Assembly: GCA_039621445.1 (NCBI GenBank) | Contig: CP154954.1 | Span: forward strand, 58,796,701-58,860,700 | Source: Euglena gracilis | Taxonomy: Eukaryota; Euglenida; Euglenophyceae; Euglenales | DNA: 64,000 nt | Direction of reading: 5' to 3' | Shown here: positions 43,712-54,546 of the stretch, one piece after another | How the letters are laid out: each line of letters opens with the position of its first letter | How positions within the stretch are numbered: position 1 is the stretch's first letter | The notes under the pieces: model-generated | Databases searched by the model: none | The model's input: the letters and a program-made list of their open reading frames with translations, nothing else | Told to the model about the DNA's origin: nothing | Program-made: the position numbers and the translations under genes

Positions 43712-46700
43712 TGGAGTTGTAGCGTAGGCTGTACGGCTGTTGAGCTGCTATCTGCCGTAGTAACCCTTTGGGTTTCGGGAGGGGATGTGGCTGGTGAGCC
43801 TCGAGGGGTCAGTACTGCTGATACTGCGGACATCGCCGCGGTCAGACCCTGTAACACACCACCTAAAACACCTGTAGGTATTGTTGGTGATGCGACAGGT
43901 TCTGTCGGGGTTGGTGCCGTTGGCACTGCGGGTAAGGAGAGGGGTGGTACGGGAGGTACCGGTGGCCGTTCGGCCTCGGATGTAGGAGATTCCGTCTCTG
44001 AGCTGACATCTCCTTCAGGCGGAAGGGGTGTCCTGGAGCCCTTTGGGACTAATGGAAGGGCTGATGGCTGAGGTTCATCAGCACATATGTCTTCCAGGCC
44101 TTCCATGCGGTCTTCACCGCCCTCACCATCACTCTCCTCACTGTCCTCCACCGTTTCTGGTGAAGCGGCAGGGGCTGCTGGCTGTTCCGCTATAGCGGTG
44201 GGCACAGTTGTTGGTTGCGCAATCGCGCTGGTGGGGGGTGCCGCAGTAGCGGGCTGGGGTGAAGAGGTAGCGACAGAAGATTGACTCTCCTGAAATCCCA
44301 TAGGGATAAATGGTTCCGCAGTAGCCGATAGGCTGGAACCTAGGTAACGCCGACCGCGCCCAAAGACGGGTGGGGGTGTCTCACCAGGAATACCCTGGGG
44401 AACAGGCGTTGCCGGTTGCGGCTGCGTTGTGGGTACTGATGCCGGTTGCGGCTGTGTTGAAGGTTCCGATGGCGGAACTTCCGAAGCCGGTTGCGGCTTT
44501 GGGACAGGTGCCGGGTGCACCTGTCTTTTCCGTAATCGGAAAAGATCCCATGGTTTCCTTTCGTCTTCAACCATTCTGTGGTTGAAGCGCAGGAGGGGTA
44601 GGGCCATGCCCAGCTCGTTCCGTCTGCCGCCTTGGAAAAACGGCTGGAACAGCGCTCTATCGAGCGTATCGCCGAATCGGGGTTTGACATAATCGTCTAT
44701 GCTTTCCTTTTCGAACCGTGGCCTGATGGGGACATAGTCCGGAGGAATTTCCCTATCGGGATTGAGATAATAATATATCTCCATAATCTGGCAGGTCCAA
44801 GCCCTGAACCAGAATTGCTGCAAATACAGCAGGAGTTGACGGTGTTGCGTCGCCCATTCGAGCTTTGGTGAACATCCTTTGGATTTCTGCAAAGGTGCAG
44901 GAGCATGATGCGCTTTGGCGCTGTCTGCGGGATATTGGCCTGTTGGCCTTCCTCGTCCTGGCCTTCGGCCTGTGGTTGAGTACTGCGTACTCCGAATCCC
45001 CAGAAGTCCACTGCAAACTTTTCGTGACAGTGGGTGCATCTGACGATATACGTCTGGGGGAAGCGGAGGTCAATATCGACCACTTCAAAATGATAGGCAT
45101 ATTGCCAGTGGTAGAAGACTTGCAGATTGCTGCAGAACATGTTCTCTGCCAATTTGGCAATATTGTCAGGCAGTGGGTAGATTTCCCACTCCAGGCCTTT
45201 TGGGCCTACACTGCGAATGCAGTCGAATAACTGCCGTAGCAAATCTTTACCTGTATTGTATCGGTCTTCCCGACCGCAATCCAGATAAGGATATCCACAG
45301 GAGTTCAGGAATCTGCCGAAATTTTGGGTGGGGTATCCCGCCCAGAACCAAACGTGCCAGAATCCCGGCAGACCGTCCAGTATCGGACCGAGAATTACGT
45401 TGCCCTCATAGGCATACAGGGTTCCATCGTGGTGGAACTCACGATTACGCTCCAGATAGAGCTGTCTGGTCACAGTCACGACAGGGGATGCAACCAGCAT
45501 TGGAAGAGAAAGTTCGTTTTGAAACTTTCTCATGGCCTCGAATGCGAGTGCATGAATCTCTTTGATGTGCTCGAATAGAGCTTCCATGTCGTCCTCATAG
45601 ACGTTCCGGTATTGGCCTTTCTGGCCTTTGCCTTGGCCTTTTTGGCCTGCTGTCGGTGCTCGTTTGGGAGCACTTTTGGCTTTACCCTTGCCCGATCGGG
45701 CTTCGCTTCGGGCAATCTCTTCTCTAGCTTGTTTCCAAGCATGAGGACAGAGATTGGCTGCAAAACGGGGGCCTATAAAGGCAGGATTCATATCGCTTGT
45801 TGTTCCAAGCAATTCCTGCGGGGCATAAGCTATTTTGGCTGCTGGGTAAGCTGCAGGTTGATCCTGCATATCCGCCAAAAATGGTGGATTATTGATAGGG
45901 AGGGGTTCGCCTCTAGGCGGATCGATGTAAGTGGGGTTGCGTGTACGTTCACGCGTATCATCCAGTATTTTCTGAACGCGTGCACGCTCAGCAGCTTCGT
46001 GCTCGATTTCTGCCCTATGGGCTCTCTGGGCCAGTTCAGCCTGTTCGAGCTGCTGCTGTGTGGGTTCAGGAACAGGCAGTACCTCGGTGGTGGCCTGTTG
46101 GCCTGGAGGTACCGGTGTTTCCTGGGATGCCGCCGCCATGGGCGCTGCTACATGCTGGTGCGCCGTTGGCGCTACTACTGGCAATGGCGCCGTTGGCGCT
46201 GCTGGAGCTGCCGGCGCTGCTGCTTTTGCTGGCACCGGCCGGGGGGTTTGCGCCATTGGCGCTGGCTTAGCCGGCGCGGCATAAGGTACGGGCACGGGAG
46301 GGGGTGCGGCCTGTTGGCCAACCAGCGCCCGTCGTTGCTGTGCTGGGGTAGCCTGTCTGGCTGGGGCTGGGGCAGGGGCCGGGGGTTTCGGTCTCCCCAT
46401 TGGGGATGAAGATTCTGGCCTGCCCCGTTTACTACCTAGGTCTGCTGGCCTGTACGGCTGTAACGCATATCTGCGTTCTGCAGACCGTGGGCCCTGAAGT
46501 TGCTCTAGGGACTGGTAGTACTGGATGGCCTGCTGAGGTGATGTGAAGCGAGGTGCTGGGAGAGGTTCAGGTGCCGTTGGCACATCCTCTTCCACAGCCA
46601 TTCGGCCTTCGGCCTCGGCTCGCTCCACGTCCTCAGCCCAGGATCCAGGATCCTGAGCCACCGACATATCCCGTTGTACGGGTAACTGACTTCCAGCTTC

Positions 46701-47948
46701 CAGATGGGCTGGATAAGGAAATGGTGGTTGTGCTGTTGACGGTTGCGTCGTTGGCTGATACGCATATTGCGTTGGGGTTTCCCGATATTCGGGTGGTGGT
46801 GGTCTCGGCATACGAGTTGGGGACGGGATATCGCGAAAAATTCGCGATGGTTGCACCGTTGGTGCTGGGATGTCTCCCATTTCGCTTTCCTCCACTGGGG
46901 GGCTATGCTCCCGCATGTATTCGGTGAATGCACCTGCGTGATGGCGTATCCGCGGGATAGGCGGTACTGGAATACCCAGTGTACGCATGCTGACCTCAGG
47001 GGGATATTCCCCGGGCATGAAGTACACTTTTCCTGTCATCAAAGTCTGGCCGCATGCGCACCATTGTGCAATGGGCCTATTGGCCAGGCCCAGAATTTGA
47101 CGACAGTGGGTATCCCACAGCACCTGTAGAGATGGGTCTACTCTCTCTAGGTTGCTGGCCCGCAAGGCCGTTCGCAGAGTCTTCTCTGCGAGATTCACCA
47201 ATTCTGCGGTGAAGGCGGGGTATGGCACCGTTGGTGCTGCCTGTGGCGTCTCATGTGCCACAGGGATCGCGTAAGCGGATATACTACTGCTGCTAGCTGC
47301 GGTTTGGGCAGCGGGTTCCCGGACGGGATAAGCAGCAGGTTGGGGCATCGCCTGTACGGCGTGTACTTGATGTGGGGTACCCTGTACGGGTTGAGATTGG
47401 TTTTGGGATTGGGGTTGCTGAGATGTCACATACTGTGGGGTATACAGGATGGGAGGTGAGGGACCAGGCATGGCGTAATGCGCCTGCTCCATTGGAGGTG
47501 CCTGTCCCTGCCTCGCATACTGTTGTTGTTCCATTGGAACTTGGTGTACCTGTTGGGGTTGTGACTGTTCCATTGGAACTTGATATGCCTGTTGAGGCTG
47601 TGCCGCATATGCAGCTCCCATTGGCACAGAAGCCGCATAAGCGACAGGTGGCGGCTGAGATGGGGGCGGCATTTGTGCCTGAGAGGGGGGCGGCATTTGT
47701 GCCTGCGAGGGGGGCGGCATTTGTGCTTGAGAGGGGTATGGCATTTGTGCCTGAACCATTTGAGGGGGGGGTGGCATTTGTGCCTGAGCCGCATAAGCGG
47801 CTGGAGGGGGTTGATATACCGCATATGCGGGCGCCCCTTGGGCTGGGGGTGCCGCCACATAGGCGTGTGGGGGGTAGGGAGGGAGGGCATACTGTATAGA
47901 GGGCGGACCGGGGCCGCGCCCTGGATCTTGCATCGGTCCGGGGACCAA
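43702..47948 (-). CDS. Large Pro/Gln/Ala-rich ORF downstream of integrase in element B
   Basis: A 1083-residue frame (47,948-44,697) and a 445-residue frame (45,039-43,702) overlap. Coding-like text passes from the first to the second near 44,880, giving about 1,410 residues. The first 250 residues are Pro/Gln/Tyr/Ala-rich with four QAQMPPPS repeats. A segment with WDTHCRQILGLANRP and QWCACGQTLM follows, then long Pro/Ala linkers, a KGKAKSAPKR basic stretch, and an aromatic globular-looking part (GLPGFWHVWFWAGYPTQNF, CGYPYLDCGR, CTHCHEKF). The tail is again Pro/Ser/Thr-rich and acidic. No known domain is recognised. Same strand and position suggest it is expressed with the element. A structural or RNA-binding role is possible but unproven. 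Confidence 0.6.
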
Positions 47949-48051
47949 AAGGCAAAAAGTAGCTTTGATGTGCTGTAGAAAAAGAAGAGAGAAATGAATT
48001 GGGTTTGGGAGAAAAACACAGGGAGGGGAGGAAAAGGCCTATAGGCCGATT

Positions 48052-49173
48052 TCAGAAATTATTCACAGAAATGTCTATGTTATTTCTTTTATTCCATAGC
48101 TTCCAGTCCTGTTGGACATAACCAATAAAACTGGAGGCTGGCTCCCAGGTGTCCTCCTCTGGCCCATAGCCTTTCCATCTGAGCTTCCAGTAGTGAACTC
48201 CTCGATCAATTTTGTGATCGAGAATTTTGTCCACCACAAAATCATCCGTTTCGGGTAACTTGGAACGGGGCTTGAAATAAAGGCACGGTAGTGCTTTGCC
48301 ATTAGGCGGGGAAAGATATGGCTTGAAATGATCCATGTGAACATCCTCGATCCCGTTGGGCAGTGCCACCCTATAGCGGCCACTGTTACCAACGCGTTCG
48401 AGTATTTCACAGGGTCCGAGCCAGAGGGGGTCTAGTTTGGAAGCGTGCATACGGATTCGGCTATTCCGAACCCATACGCGATCACCAGCACTATAGCCAG
48501 GTGATTTGAATTCTTGTAAAAATTTATTTCTCTTTTGAGAATGAATATCTGTAATGCGTTTCTGAACAGTAGTTCTGAGAGACTCTACCTCAGAGAACCA
48601 TGTCTCACAGGTTACGCTACTTCGAGCTGGTCTCTCTGATGGTATATCACCAATTGCTGGGGGTTCTCGCCCAAAAACAATTTTGTATGGGGAGTGGGGT
48701 AAAACTAAACCCGGTAGGGTGTTTATATAAAAGAGGGACCGTGGCAAAACCTGGACCCAGGCCTGGCGCGAATCAGCCAGTGAAAGACGGAGCATATTTA
48801 CAACAGCTTTCACTGCTGCCTCGGCGGGGCCATTGCCCTTCGGGCGATATATAATGGAAAAATGCTGTTCGATTCCCAGTAAACCACATAGGGTTGTGAA
48901 GAATCGAGAGGAGATCAAATGATCTTGATCACTGACAATCTCATTCGGTAAGCCCATTAGGCATATGCACTTCTCCATAAATATTTGCGCTAAAATTTGC
49001 GCGGTCAACCCTGCCTTTTGGCATGGAATGGCTACTATGTAACCACTCAGTCTACAGACGACAACAAAAACATAATCGTAAATTTTGCCGTCTGATCCTT
49101 TGCAAGGTTCTAATTCCAGAAAATCCATGCAGAGGGACGTAAAAATGTCAGGGGGTACGGGGAAAAAGTCCAA
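48052..49173 (-). CDS. pol: Integrase core and chromodomain of element B
   Basis: 373 residues. The catalytic triad is visible: Asp17 (CMDFLEL), Asp82 (SDQD) and Glu118 (GNGPAEAAVK), with the last two 36 residues apart as in DX35E integrases. WLGPCEILERVGNSGRYRV (251-269) is the GPY/F-type C-terminal module. FVVDKILDHKIDRGVHYW then KLRWKGYGPEEDTWEP (312-345) is a chromodomain, expected to read histone marks and steer integration to chromatin. The upstream zinc-binding part of integrase lies in another frame (49,148-49,943), separated by a run of eight G at 49,191-49,198. A one-base length change there would explain the shift (mutation, assembly error or recoding). The protein ends at 48,052, about 100 bp before the extra ORF starts. 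Confidence 0.9.
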   Translation of the reverse strand: MDFFPVPPDIFTSLCMDFLELEPCKGSDGKIYDYVFVVVCRLSGYIVAIPCQKAGLTAQILAQIFMEKCICLMGLPNEIVSDQDHLISSRFFTTLCGLLGIEQHFSIIYRPKGNGPAEAAVKAVVNMLRLSLADSRQAWVQVLPRSLFYINTLPGLVLPHSPYKIVFGREPPAIGDIPSERPARSSVTCETWFSEVESLRTTVQKRITDIHSQKRNKFLQEFKSPGYSAGDRVWVRNSRIRMHASKLDPLWLGPCEILERVGNSGRYRVALPNGIEDVHMDHFKPYLSPPNGKALPCLYFKPRSKLPETDDFVVDKILDHKIDRGVHYWKLRWKGYGPEEDTWEPASSFIGYVQQDWKLWNKRNNIDISVNNF

Positions 49174-49943
49174 CGTACCAGGGGGGGGTACCTCTGCGCG
49201 GTTTTACCGCTTGACAAATTTGGCACCGTTGCGAAATTTGCAAGCAGCGCGAATGCAAATCGTTTTCTTTCAGGGTTGTACAGTACCTGCGACCCACCAA
49301 AGAAAGAAGTTTGGGGGCCCCAGGGTGACGTTGGTTGTGATAACACAAAAGTACTTCATCAACCAAGTCACGGGGTATACAATATTTATATCCCGCGTCA
49401 TCGCGGTAAACCAACCGTAAAGGGGAAAGGGAATAATTATGTACAACCTCGCCATTGCGCAGTCTGTGCACTATCGTGCTATATACAGGGTCATGGGAAT
49501 AATCCCATTCGCGAAAGAAGAGGGGGGAAGGAGATTCAGATCGCGTAATGCGACGGGGACCAGGTGTGCGGCCTCGTCGCCTGCTCCCCCGTATAGGAGA
49601 GACTGGCAACGAACGAAAAATCGATGAAACGGGAAAAGAATCCAACATATCGTCGGCTGCGTCATATCGACGTGCAAATTCATCAGCCTCTTGGCTTCCA
49701 TGAAAGGTGGCATCACCTTCATCCGGGTTACCGGGGTAATGCCAGGGTGCTCGACTGAGCGGGTCTGCTACTTTTTGTGTATGGCCAGGGGTATATACAA
49801 CCACTAGGTTGAACTGGCTCAAAAATTCATGCCATCGGCACCTTCGGCCTGCGGATGACATGGCTTTGTTCAGATCCTCGGTATACCAGTGTTGAAGACT
49901 CTCATGGTCAGTCAACACCAGTATTTGCACCAAGGTGCTGGCG
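49174..49943 (-). CDS. pol: RNase H C-terminal part and integrase zinc finger of element B
   Basis: Begins after the SINE-like insertion with LVQILVLTDHESLQHWY (RNase H TDH), then VVYTPGHTQKVADPLSRAPW, the normal end of Ty3 RNase H. Downstream HNQRHPGAPKLLSLVGRRY and CLQISQRCQIC form the HHCC zinc-binding N-terminus of integrase. The open frame extends to 50,188 only because the inserted repeat happens to be open; its first 80 or so residues are not element protein. Confidence 0.8.
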
Positions 49944-50129
49944 TGTATACGTCGGTCGTCACCACCCGCCGTTGGACGGCCACGGGGCAGCTCATACTGC
50001 TTGCCGTGGCACGCCCTCAGGCGGGGAACTACACCCAAGGTCCGGCCAACCAGTGTCTCGTCCTTGGGCGCATTTACACGCGCCAGTCGATCCCCGCGGT
50101 ATGCCCTCTGCCCGTACGGGATCGACCAG

Positions 50130-50212
50130 GACTCACACGGCGGGACCTGGGTCTCGAACCCACGACCTCCCGCGTGTGAGCCCAGCAACTTACCGAATAA
50201 GCTACTCGAGCG
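50130..50212 (-). repeat. tRNA-like head (Val CAC-like), copy 1
   Basis: The minus strand has an A-box-like TAGCTTATTCGGTAAG (50,204-50,189), an anticodon-loop-like CTCACAC and a B-box GGTTCGAGACC (50,160-50,150). The acceptor stem does not pair and the anticodon stem is damaged, so it is not a functional tRNA gene. A tRNA-Val-derived SINE promoter is inferred. Confidence 0.55.
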
Positions 50213-50820
50213 ATACTCGGCTTGGTACTACGCGCCGGCTACCAACCTCCGTAGGATCTCCCGTCTGCCGCACACACTCCTCTCCCAAGAGCCTTACTAC
50301 ACTAGCCCACTGCGTCACTATGGCCGTGGCCCCTGCAGCTCGGGTTATGCCTCACACGGCCCTAGTTGGCTGAGTGCCTCTCACGAGTACTGCGTCACCA
50401 GGCTGCCGACCCCTGCAGCTCGGGTTTGCTATTGCCGGCAGTTTACGTGTTGTCGACTTCCACGGGCTCTGCCGCATTGGAGCGTCCCCCTTAGCATCGG
50501 CTTGAGACTTTGGAACGGTGTAGGAGTTTCAGTCGCCCTAGACTCGGCGCGTCCGCCTCCGCCTTCCGGGCGCCGTGGGGTCAGGCTCTGACTTCCCGGT
50601 TCGTGTGGCGTTAGACGGGTTCCCTCTGCTACCATGTATACGTCGGTCGTCACCACCCGCCGTTGGACGGCCACGGGGCAGCTCATACTGCTTGCCGTGG
50701 CACGCCCTCAGGCGGGGAACTACACCCAAGGTCCGGCCAACCAGTGTCTCGTCCTTGGGCGCACTTACACGCGCCAGTCGATCCCCGCGGTATGCCCTCT
50801 GCCCGTACGGGATCGACCAG

Positions 50821-50903
50821 GACTCACACGGCGGGACATGGGTCTCGAACCCACGACCTCCCGCGTGTGAGCCCAGCACCTTACCGAATAAGCTACTCGA
50901 GCG
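50821..50903 (-). repeat. tRNA-like head (Val CAC-like), copy 2
   Basis: Same arrangement as copy 1, with the A-box at 50,895-50,880 and the B-box at 50,851-50,841. Confidence 0.55.
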
Positions 50904-51242
50904 ATACTCGGCTTGGTACTACGCGCCGGCTACCAACCTCCGTAGGATCTCCCGTCTGCCGCACACACTCCCCTCCCAAGAGCCTTACTACACTAGCCCA
51001 CTGCGTCACTATGGCCGTGGCCCCTGCAGCTCGGGTTATGCCTCACACGGCCCTAGTTGGCTGAGTGCCTCTCACGAGTACTGCGTCACCAGGCTGCCGA
51101 CCCCTGCAGCTCGGGTTTGCTATTGCCGGCAGTTTACGTGTTGTCGACTTCCACGGGCTCTGCCGCCTTGGAGCGTCCCCCTTAGCATCGGCTTGAGACT
51201 TTGGAACGGTGTAGGAGTTTCAGTCGCCCTAGACTCGGCGCG

Positions 51243-52582
51243 ACCCAGCTACGGAATTTTTGTAAAATACGTACGATTGCGTACGTTTCCTTCTCACGGA
51301 TACTCCATTTAACTTGGCCTTTGCCATCTTCACCTTGTAGCTTTCTGCTGAAGAATGCTACAGGGCGCAATTCATTAGCCGCGTTATGCTGGCTTAGGAC
51401 TCCGCCTACAGCATAATCGCTGCTATCGACTTCTAGCACATAAGGCTTGTAGGGATCTGCGATGTCGAGTACGACATTTTCAAGCATTAGCTTTTTAATG
51501 CTCTCTAGAGCTTCACGCATATCTGCGTCCCATTTGACTTTGGTATTTTCGGGTGCGCGATTTTTGAGTTGCCTCGATAGAGGTACTGCGATTTTCGCGA
51601 AATCTTTCATGTAAATCGCGTAATATTGGGCTAATCCCAAAAATCCTTTCAAATGGGTGATGGTCTTGATGACCTCAGGTGTCCATTTCTTAATGGCCTC
51701 TAGTTTGCTAGGCGCCGCTCGGCGTTGGCCATTATTGAGAATGTGGCCTCAAAACTTTATCGTTTCGCGAAATAAGTGCATTTTGGCACCTTTGACAAAG
51801 AGTCTGTGTTTGAGAAATGCGGCTAATACCGCGCGAACATCACGATAGTGAATGTCGAGAATATTCTCGTGTGTATTCGCTGAAGGAGGGGGGGTACCAA
51901 CCAAAACATCATCAATGTATACCAGCGCAAACGGTAAATCCCGTAAGACCCATTGGATCATGCGCTGAAACATTGCTGGTCCATTCTTAACACCCATTGG
52001 TAAAACCGTCCATTGGTAAACACCTTTGGATGTTACAAAAGCCGTATAGGCTTGCGAATCGGGATCCAGATGCATTTGGTGGAAACCATCCTCCAGGTCG
52101 AAGATTGACCACAAGCGGTTATCCGCTTGTTTTGTGATAAGGTCCTCTATTAGAGGTAACGGGAATGGGTCATCCTTAGTCTGTGAGTTTAAGTACCGAT
52201 AATCCAGTACCAGCCTCCACTTTTTCTGACCTGATGGGTCTGGGGGCTTAGGAACCACAAAAGCTTGGGAGGTCCATTCACTCTTGGAAGGGATGATCCA
52301 CTTCCGCTCTATGAGCTTTTCAATCATTTCATTGAGAGCTATCTCTCTTTCTCCGGAACAACGGAAAAATTTCCGATGCATTGGCTTTGCGCCTTCCTTA
52401 AGCTCAATCTTACAAACGCCAAAAGGTCCGCGGATAGCGGGATCTATATCACAAGCGTAAACAGGGTTTTCCAAAACAGCAGAAAATTCGCGACTGATGC
52501 GCGTACAAAATTCTGCTGATTTGGGATGCTGTCCTGCACTTTCAATGACAGCGGAAACCTGTGTATGGGTCATATCGACCAT
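51243..52582 (-). CDS. pol: Reverse transcriptase and RNase H (N-terminal part) of element B
   Basis: RT motifs in order: KIELKEGAKPMHRKFFRCS, MIEKLIERKWI, WRLVLDYRYLN (122-132), IFDLEDGFHQMHLD (Asp162), VLPMGVKNGPAMFQR and the catalytic YIDD (222-225). A TGA at 51,749-51,751 interrupts the frame just after MHLFRETIKF. The same frame then continues with LKGFLGLAQYYAIYMKDFAK, VLEVDSSDYAVGGVLS (RNase H Asp) and FFSRKLQGEDGKGQVKWSIR to the insertion at 51,242. The ATG at 52,582 overlaps the protease ORF stop (ATGGTCGATATGA), so termination-reinitiation is plausible. Confidence 0.9.
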
Positions 52583-54546
52583 AGGGGTTCCGAACGGTGA
52601 TGCCTATCGGCATTATGGACAAAAGCCGTATCGGCTCCCACATAGTCGGTATGATCCAACACACTAACATTCAGGGGTGGAGATTGAGAAACATGAAAAG
52701 CATCAAAGAAACAAACACGGAAAATGATTTCTTGAAAAGGTGGTACCACTCCACGGAAATCCTCGAATAGAGGAACATCGTTTGGTAGGTCCCACCAATA
52801 AAATGTGACATAAGTCAAATTTTGAAACCATTCCACTTCGGGATTCACAGGAACAAGTAATGCGCCTCGCGCTTGATCCTGGAAAATTTTATCTACAACA
52901 AGCGGGATAAGTTTCAGGGGGGGATGCATCCATAGGATAGTGTCTCCCCAAAACTTATCAAAAGCGTTAGAATGTTGCGACCAGTGTCGCGGTAATCGCG
53001 AATGCGCGTTGGAGGAGAATGCATCAATTTCTAAGGTCAAATCAAAGGAATCCGCCATATCGGCGATTTTTGAAAACCAATGTTTCAAAATTCGATATTG
53101 ACCAAATTGAAAAGCATTCCAGGTATCCTTGGTGTACTTGGAGATCTGCTCAACATCCTGAAGGGGGGGAACACGCTTTAACACAGAACAACGAAATTGT
53201 GAATCATCCACATACAAGTCCATAGGACTCAATCCCGGGGGGGCATGGGTGGGTTGGGCATATACCCAATCATTGGTGATGCGCGATAGCGCGGAATGCG
53301 CGATATGCGCGGGATTCGCACTATGTGCGGCAAGCGCGATATGCGCGGAGGTGTTGGAGAGCGCCATAGGCGCATAGGGGGCGCTATGCGCAAATCCGAA
53401 GAGGGAGGCTATGCCTTTGCACTGTAGTGCTCGATTCACTTTCGCGAATTGCGAAAAACTGCCAAGTGGATTTGTGTGCTGTGCATAATTACCAAGTGTG
53501 CTGATGGGTGTATCACCCATGGTATCAAGGCTGTGTACCTTTTGGTTATCTATTAAATCCGTACCAAGTGTAGAGGTACAACTACCAGGTGAAGGGGGGG
53601 GGGAATTCCTGGTTGCGGGATCCAATCGGATTAGTTTGGATGTTTCAACTAGACATCCACAATCAAAATCATGGTAAGCGGAAATTCTCCGACAGTGAGC
53701 GCATTGGTAGGAGGGGTGGTGCATGTGGTGCGCGTTTGTGTGGGTGTCAGTGCATAAGTTGGTGTCGGTTGGGGTAGCTGCTGGGGGGTGTACAGGGGTG
53801 TCTGAACTCGACACACCTGGTGGAAAACGTAAAAGTTGTGCAGCTGGGCGGCTACTCGACACCGAAATTTCTTCAGGCCTTTGGGCTTTCGCCTGGGAAC
53901 CCAGCGAAACGTGCGGGGTTAAGCTACTGGCTTTCCCTACCGCATGGGAAACGAGCGGTAAAAGTGCGGTGGGTAGGGGGGCAGCTTTCTCTTTACCCCT
54001 AGGGTAGGAAACGGTGTTTTCGGTTGTGGAAAACGTTGTTGAAATGCGGGGGGACATCCTGGGGGATGTCACGGGGAACAAGTTCGGGGGTGTGGTGTGT
54101 GTGCGGGGGGTAGTGCGCAAACCGTGCGAAGGACAATCCACCACCAATCGGTGTTGCCGGAGGAACGGAAAACCGAGTATGACATCTGACCCGGCGATAT
54201 TCGCCTCGAATGCCCAAGTACCCAGAAAATTTTGGAATTGTGGGGGGTGTGTGTGGTGCTTCGGGATAATGGGGAGGACTATGTCCAAAATACATCCCAA
54301 GTCACCACCGCACATGGGGCTGTTGTCAGCGGTCATAATTTTGATGGGATTCTTGGCATGAACCAAGAGGGGGGTGGGTATAAGTCCTTTGCGGAAAAGA
54401 AGGGGGATTCGACACCCTGTGTCGACTAAAATTTTGGCTTGTGCACAGAAATTTTGAGTTTTGATTTTCGCTGGACCAAAAGTTCCATGGGGGGTACGCA
54501 AAGCGAAGGGTCGGGTGTAAAATTGCTGTTGCGCCAACTGTTCCAT
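52570..54546 (-). CDS. Protease and methyltransferase-like ORF of element B
   Basis: 658 residues. Retropepsin signature ILVDTGCRIPLLF (Asp42-Thr-Gly) and DVILGFPFL (121-129). Next is a 300-residue linker rich in Ser, Thr, Pro, Ala and His, including CAHC. Then LTLEIDAFSSNAHSR (504-518), FDKFWGDTILWMHPPLKLIP (529-548) and ALLVPVNPEVEWF (562-574), matching region by region the Dam-like domain of element A. The (N/D)PP(Y/F) motif is HPPL here, so catalysis is unlikely. The position between protease and RT is the same in both elements. It overlaps the RT ORF by 13 nt. Confidence 0.7.
   Translation of the reverse strand: MEQLAQQQFYTRPFALRTPHGTFGPAKIKTQNFCAQAKILVDTGCRIPLLFRKGLIPTPLLVHAKNPIKIMTADNSPMCGGDLGCILDIVLPIIPKHHTHPPQFQNFLGTWAFEANIAGSDVILGFPFLRQHRLVVDCPSHGLRTTPRTHTTPPNLFPVTSPRMSPRISTTFSTTENTVSYPRGKEKAAPLPTALLPLVSHAVGKASSLTPHVSLGSQAKAQRPEEISVSSSRPAAQLLRFPPGVSSSDTPVHPPAATPTDTNLCTDTHTNAHHMHHPSYQCAHCRRISAYHDFDCGCLVETSKLIRLDPATRNSPPPSPGSCTSTLGTDLIDNQKVHSLDTMGDTPISTLGNYAQHTNPLGSFSQFAKVNRALQCKGIASLFGFAHSAPYAPMALSNTSAHIALAAHSANPAHIAHSALSRITNDWVYAQPTHAPPGLSPMDLYVDDSQFRCSVLKRVPPLQDVEQISKYTKDTWNAFQFGQYRILKHWFSKIADMADSFDLTLEIDAFSSNAHSRLPRHWSQHSNAFDKFWGDTILWMHPPLKLIPLVVDKIFQDQARGALLVPVNPEVEWFQNLTYVTFYWWDLPNDVPLFEDFRGVVPPFQEIIFRVCFFDAFHVSQSPPLNVSVLDHTDYVGADTAFVHNADRHHRSEPLWSI

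Larger units (their letters stand above)
49944..51242 (-). mobile_element. Tandem SINE-like insertion in element B RNase H
   Basis: Two direct copies, 49,944-50,634 and 50,635-51,242 (offset 691 bp; the first keeps 83 bp that the second lacks). They are almost identical and interrupt RNase H between GCG/GCG borders. Removing them rejoins RSWVA to STLVQ. Each copy contains a tRNA-like head on the minus strand. Any target duplication is at most 3 bp. Confidence 0.75.

Noticed and set aside
45612-46409. Plus-strand Cys/Arg/Trp-rich open frame opposite the large ORF of element B
   Set aside because: It is an antisense shadow of the Pro/Ala-rich minus-strand ORF, created by its GC-rich codons.
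50130-50903. Functional tRNA-Val genes
   Set aside because: A and B boxes are present but the acceptor stem does not pair and the anticodon stem is damaged; two tandem copies lie inside a larger repeat.
49935-51312. Plus-strand 218- and 245-residue open frames with matching sequences
   Set aside because: They are translations of the two tandem SINE-like copies; similarity is at the DNA level and no domain is seen.
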